From Cryptomeria japonica (Eukaryota > Streptophyta > Pinopsida > Cupressales > Cupressaceae): a DNA stretch of 64,000 bases. Positions 59,714 to 64,000 of the stretch are shown in pieces. Both the position numbers and the translations under genes were made by a program. Every line of letters starts with the position of its first letter. Positions within the stretch are counted from its first letter, which is position 1. A model generated the notes under the pieces. It was not told where the DNA came from and made no database searches. It saw only the letters and a program-made list of their open reading frames with translations. Location: NCBI RefSeq assembly GCF_030272615.1, contig NC_081414.1, forward strand, positions 523,882,137-523,946,136, in the 5' to 3' direction.

Positions 59714-60859
59714 TGTTGTGGGGGATAAGTCAAAGAGAAGGATTTGTCATCTATGAGTTAATTTACAAACATGAGGAGCAAATTTAGGTAATTGGTCATC
59801 TAATAGGCAGTTTGCTGGCAGTTAGAGAGTCCAACTAGGAGAAGTATCATGACTATGAGTTATCATTTTCTTTTATTTGTGGATTAGGGAGTTTGCATGA
59901 GTTATATTCCATTATTTGGGGGATTTCCAGTGCAGTTTGAGTTCTCTATGGGTCAACTATAGGTTGAGTTTGAGCCTATTTTAACTCATTTTCCATGAGT
60001 TTGAGTCCTCATTTCATGAGATTTTTTTTTGCCCGTGAATCACTTTGGAGAGGTGATTTTTTAAAATTTGGAGTAGTTTACTAGCCGTTAGGTGCTTGAT
60101 TGATGGAGGTTGTGCTAGCACATCCATTTTCAGAGCCAAAATTCAACTTTTAAATTTTTGAGGCAAATTATATAAGTGATCATTTTCACTCAAATTTCAA
60201 CAGTTCTGGAGTTTTTACCTATGCAGCAGCAGTTTTTTAGACTTTTGTAACTCATTTCTCGTGAGTAACATTCAGATTTTGTAAAATAGTTTTATAGATT
60301 TGGAATGTAGATAGCTCCTATTTCTCAATAAAATTTTTTGTTCTCCTTATCATTTCTTCATTTTCAAGTGTTGTTTGTGAGTTTTATGGTGAAATATTGT
60401 ATTATCCTTTATTTTATCAGATTCCTTCAATGTTGAATGTTGAGAATGTTATGTCATAGTGCAGGTATGTGTTAGTGTTCTCATTATTTTGGATCAAGAC
60501 TATGAGAACCACATTGTTCTCCTTTTTGTATGCATTAGAAAGTCATAGCCTTTCATAAGAATCATTTTTGCAAGCATAAGTAACAGAGTTCTGAGATTGC
60601 ACAACTTCAATATTTGAGCATTTTGGATCATTTTAATCATTGGTGGATCACCTTAGTAGTCTAATTTTCATTTTTCTACATATCTTTCTATACCTTTTCC
60701 CAAGTCAATTCTCATTTAATTTTAGGTGATCAAATAGGAAGCTGGCCTATAATTTGGAAGTCTACTCTCTCAATAGGATACCCATAGCGTGAGAGTAATC
60801 CCATGTTTCATGGGATTGTAGGCATTCCACACTTGCATCGTGTACAATTCCCTATGACA
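59714..60859 (+). repeat. Right LTR of element A
   Basis: TGTTGTGGGGGATAAGTC to CTATGACA, homologous to 3936-5121. AATAAA near 60329. Sequence after 60859 has no counterpart at the left junction. Divergence from the left copy is 12% or more by eye. Confidence 0.65.
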
Positions 60860-61692
60860 ACAATTAGCAAAGTTGAATTTTTTATTTCTAAACATTAGGG
60901 TCAATTGTATGAGGTGTGAGATCACTCCTGCGTGAATGGATATGACATAGAATAAATAACATGTAAATTTTAAGGCACGGATCAAGAAATTTGTAATCAA
61001 GACCAATAATTGTGTGAATATATAAAACTAAATGAATAGGGTAGAGATAAATCAAACACATAGAAATGTGTGAGTGGGAGTGTAAATGAAGGTGGATAGG
61101 TATCAAGAAGGGAACTAAATTAACACAACAATGTTTCATTTGTTCATATGTAATTGAATTAAGTCATTCCATCAAAATAGGTCCAAAATTACATGAGAAT
61201 TTACATGCATATGCAAATATCACCGATAGATTTCACCCCTACTTTGAGGTATATGTGAATTAATAAATTATCATGTATGGAAAATCATATGAGAACTTGA
61301 AATTTTCATTTAAGTAAATCCCATGGATAAGGTACTGACTAATAGGGATATCTTTGTTGATAACTTAAATCAATTGGTGAATGAGGCCCAATGTCTGGCT
61401 TCCTTCTTGGTGATTGCTCCTTTTTTAATCCCACATGGAGGATGAATGGATTTGGCGATACAACCCCTGTAGAGCCTTCTCTATCAAATCTGCCTATATT
61501 ACCATTATTGAAGAACCTAAGGACAACATACGCTAGAAAAGGATTTGGGTTAAGGGCCTCATACCCAAGATCAACTATTTTTGGTGGGCTACTACCCATG
61601 GCAAAATTCTGACTATAAAAAATTTAAATAATTGATTATTCTCCCTAGTCAATAGATGTATCTTATGTTGCAAAGATATTGAAAGTATCAAC
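60860..61692 (+). other. Sequence between elements A and F
   Basis: About 830 bp not assigned to any repeat in this window. It holds a 73-codon plus-strand frame (61391-61612) overlapped by an 86-codon minus-strand frame (61339-61599). The minus-strand peptide (KIVDLGYEALNPNPFLAYVV) looks less low-complexity than most spurious frames, but I do not recognise it. It could be part of an older element or the original host DNA. Confidence 0.4.
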
Positions 61693-62709
61693 TGTATACA
61701 CCTAAAAATGGTCTGAAGATATTTAATGAAATATGTAGTTATTTAATTAATCCCCCTTCCCAATTAATTGAATTCACAAGCAATTTAATTAATTTCCCCA
61801 TTCATCTACTTAGAAATAAATCTAAGGATTTATTCATTAAGTTCATTTCAATAATCCCCCTTTGGTTAATTAATTCTTCTAATTCCTAATTAAGATTAAT
61901 AAATTCTTAATTTGTTGAGGTTAATTATCTTTTCCTAATATTTGAATTTCTAAATTCAAATATGAGCACATGGATTCTAACTTCTAACCACCTAAAATAA
62001 CTTCCCCCTAACATAACCCATTCTATCTAATCCTAGGTTTAACTAACCCTATCCTATCTTGCACATCCTAACCTCTTTTATCCTAATCTCTTATGGGTTG
62101 GATATTCTCCCCTTGAGACATGTGGCACTTTTTCCACATGTCTCCTCCCTTGGACACTTACCCTCTCATGAGAAAGGTTCCTTGACACTTGTCACCATAG
62201 AGATCACAAGTGTCTCTTCTTCCAATCTCTTCTCCAACTTCATCAATCTTATCCCTTGATATCTTCAGATCGAATTTGGGTCATTGATTATTGCCACCTC
62301 AATTTTGGCCTTGGAATTCTTATAAATACCACTCATTTTGGAACAATAAAGATCCCTTGCATCCTATATTTAAGCATCATTATTATAGACATTTTTATCT
62401 CAATCATCTAACATAATTAGCATTTTAGATTAATCATGCATACAATCATGCTTCTCATATCATTTTAGATTAATCTATCTTAATTTGCTTAATCTTACAT
62501 TCATATAGATTAAATCAGTCATCTTGGTGTAGTCTAGTCACTAGTATTGCTTAGATAAATCTGAGAGCAAATTTATACTCACATCTTTTAGGAGGCAATA
62601 GGTCGATTTGTTATGGTTTTTAAATTTATTGATTTTGATCAACTAACCATGCATGCAATGATTTATTGAGTGTTTGTGTTTCAGATGCAAACTCTAAATT
62701 TCACACACA
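61693..62709 (+). repeat. 5' LTR of element F
   Basis: TGTATACACCTAAAAATGG to TTTCACACACA, 1017 bp. The reverse complement of solo LTR G aligns with most of it. The partner LTR is beyond the window. Confidence 0.8.
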
Positions 62710-62714
62710 TTAAT

Positions 62715-62731
62715 TGGCACCCACTGGAGGG
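62715..62731 (+). promoter_or_regulatory. Primer-binding site of element F
   Basis: TGGCACCCACTGGAGGG five bases after the LTR end, a gypsy-type PBS. It differs from that of D, although the leaders are related. Confidence 0.8.
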
Positions 62732-64000
62732 CCGAAAACTCAATTTTTCGGTCTCGCAGATCATCAAATTCTCATCTTTTGGATTATGTCCATATATTCT
62801 CTCTAAAATCTCATACAACAATCTATTCATTATAGTACAATATTCTATCTTTTGTTGTATGGGTAGGTGAGAATTCACATATGGTCAGGGGAGAAAGTTT
62901 GCACAATTTTCTTCTTTCTCGCATGAAAAACAAAGTACTTTTAGGGGATTTTATGATTTGATTTTTATGGCACTAATGCTAACCCTAATTTGTTTTATGT
63001 CTATCTAAGTGATTTTCATAGCCTGACAAGTTTTTGTAGAATGTTTGTCCAAGAACACGTCTGTATCGCTCAAATATAATACGATTACTAATTCATTATT
63101 TTTGTAGGTTGCCTAAGGAGATTCAAGAAAAATTTGTGTATTCTTAATTATTTTCTAGGCACCTAAATTGCGATGTGGTAAATAAACAAATATGTTTTTT
63201 CATGTTTGAGAAAAGTCTAAAAGGTAGGAGAGTATGCTCTTGTCTACACAGACGATCAAAATTCTAGACCCTTGATGCTTTTCTATTTTGAGACTTGTGT
63301 TCCTTTACCGGGCCTGTCACAGTGGGAAAAAATAATCACCTTGTGAGAATGACCCAAGTGAGTACAGCTAGACCCAAGCGACTCACTATAATAAATAGGC
63401 CTCTTTGAGATTAAACTCTCAGATGATGGAGCTATTTGAGTTTTCTTTTTGAGATTTCTCATATCGGGCATTTTGTAGGGCCTTGCGGTCTCAATCATGC
63501 TTGAGTGACTACATCTTGCTTGGTACCTTTTTGAGCTATATGCCTCAATCTTGCTTACGCGACTTTAAGGGGTAACTTTGAACATAAACCCTTACTAAGA
63601 ACTCTAGGACAGAAGCTACCTGGTTCACCTTCGAAAGGGGGATAATCTTTGTGCAAGAGAGATAGTAACTCTCCCAAGATACTTGCCATATTGTGCCCCC
63701 ATTAGCGTTTGGAGTCAGCTAATATGGTGTTGAGAATCCATTGCATGAGACTCAACCATATTCTGATTAGTTATTGGGTGTGTACCTAAGTCTACAAGAG
63801 AAGGTTTTCTCTCTTTGCCATCTTCCTTAGGATTAGCGTGCTATTCTTGAATTCACTTTACATCTTGCATGTTTGTTGTGCCTTTATCCTTGAACTATCT
63901 AAAACTATCACTGAACAACCTGAAATTGAAACTGGAAAACCTCAATAATCAACTGAAGCATCAAACTCAGTGGTCAAGACCCTGTTTCCTATCAAAACTC
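62732..64000 (+). other. Element F leader
   Basis: No gene seen. 63105-63610 aligns with 27180-27760 of element D. The duplicated motif is TCATGCTTGAGTGACT (63495-63510) and TCAATCTTGCTTACGCGACT (63545-63564). Confidence 0.65.

Larger units (their letters stand above)
3936..60859 (+). mobile_element. Element A: Ty3/gypsy retrotransposon, host of the nest
   Basis: The domain order on the plus strand is gag (5272-5471 and 23133-24730), protease (50588-51255), an extra RNase H (about 51296-51823), RT (to about 54060), RNase H (to about 54620) and integrase (to 55867). This is a gypsy order with integrase last. Long direct repeats flank it. Insertions of B, C and G account for most of its 57 kb span; without them it would be about 12 kb. 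The extra RNase H and a long non-coding 3' region are reminiscent of the Tat group of non-chromovirus plant gypsy elements, which is inference. Gag and pol carry many stops, and protease, RT and integrase have each lost an expected catalytic residue, so this copy is dead. Confidence 0.85.
61693..64000 (+). mobile_element. Element F: 5' part of an LTR retrotransposon, cut by window end
   Basis: LTR, PBS and leader are in order on the plus strand. The leader is homologous to that of element D, and the LTR starts with the same TGTA.ACACCTAAAAATGGTC as D, so D, F and G are related families. No coding region is reached before base 64000, so whether it is autonomous cannot be told. Confidence 0.8.

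Overview
The window looks like intergenic DNA from a plant with a large, retrotransposon-rich nuclear genome. I see no host gene, tRNA, rRNA or organelle gene that I can support. The plant assignment rests on plant-type Ty3/gypsy and Ty1/copia polyproteins, tRNA-iMet-type and other plant-type primer sites, and very long LTRs. The deep nesting of old, decayed but uneroded elements is typical of slow-turnover genomes such as gymnosperms, but that last step is inference and I cannot name the species.

Nearly all 64 kb is explained by six LTR elements plus one solo LTR, stacked like Russian dolls. Element A (+ strand, Ty3/gypsy, about 3936-60859) is the host. Its gag begins at 5272 and is interrupted by element B. 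It resumes at 23133 and is interrupted again by element C. Protease, an extra RNase H, RT, RNase H and integrase follow at 50588-55867, with a solo LTR (G, minus strand, 51824-52820) inserted between the extra RNase H and RT. Element B (+, Ty1/copia, 5472-23132) is itself split in pol by element E (9490-21002), a non-coding LARD-like element with 3.8 kb LTRs and a perfect 5-bp target duplication. Element C (24731-50582) most likely lies on the minus strand. It carries only a gag on that strand plus a decayed ORF of about 1,200 codons on the opposite strand. One LTR of C is split by element D (25477-36491, +), again with a perfect 5-bp target duplication. D carries a Gln-rich then Pro/Ser-rich ORF of about 960 codons and a short antisense acidic/coiled-coil ORF, but no pol. 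At the right edge is the 5' end of element F (from 61693), whose leader is homologous to that of D.

Insertion order read from nesting: A first, then B, C and G into A, then E into B and D into C. LTR-pair divergence by eye agrees: A about 12-15%, C about 8-10%, B and E about 5%, D a few percent. All coding regions are broken by stops and frameshifts. A striking share of the in-frame stops are TAG at places where Gln (CAG) or Trp is expected, and several catalytic residues are replaced, so none of these copies looks autonomous.

The features most worth a second look are the large opposite-strand ORF of C, the degenerate repeat array of about 131-bp period preceding it, the shared D/F leader with a duplicated motif, the hairpin-forming arrays inside the E LTRs, the extra RNase H upstream of RT in A, and evidence that the left edge is a tandem neighbour of A rather than a 5-kb LTR.
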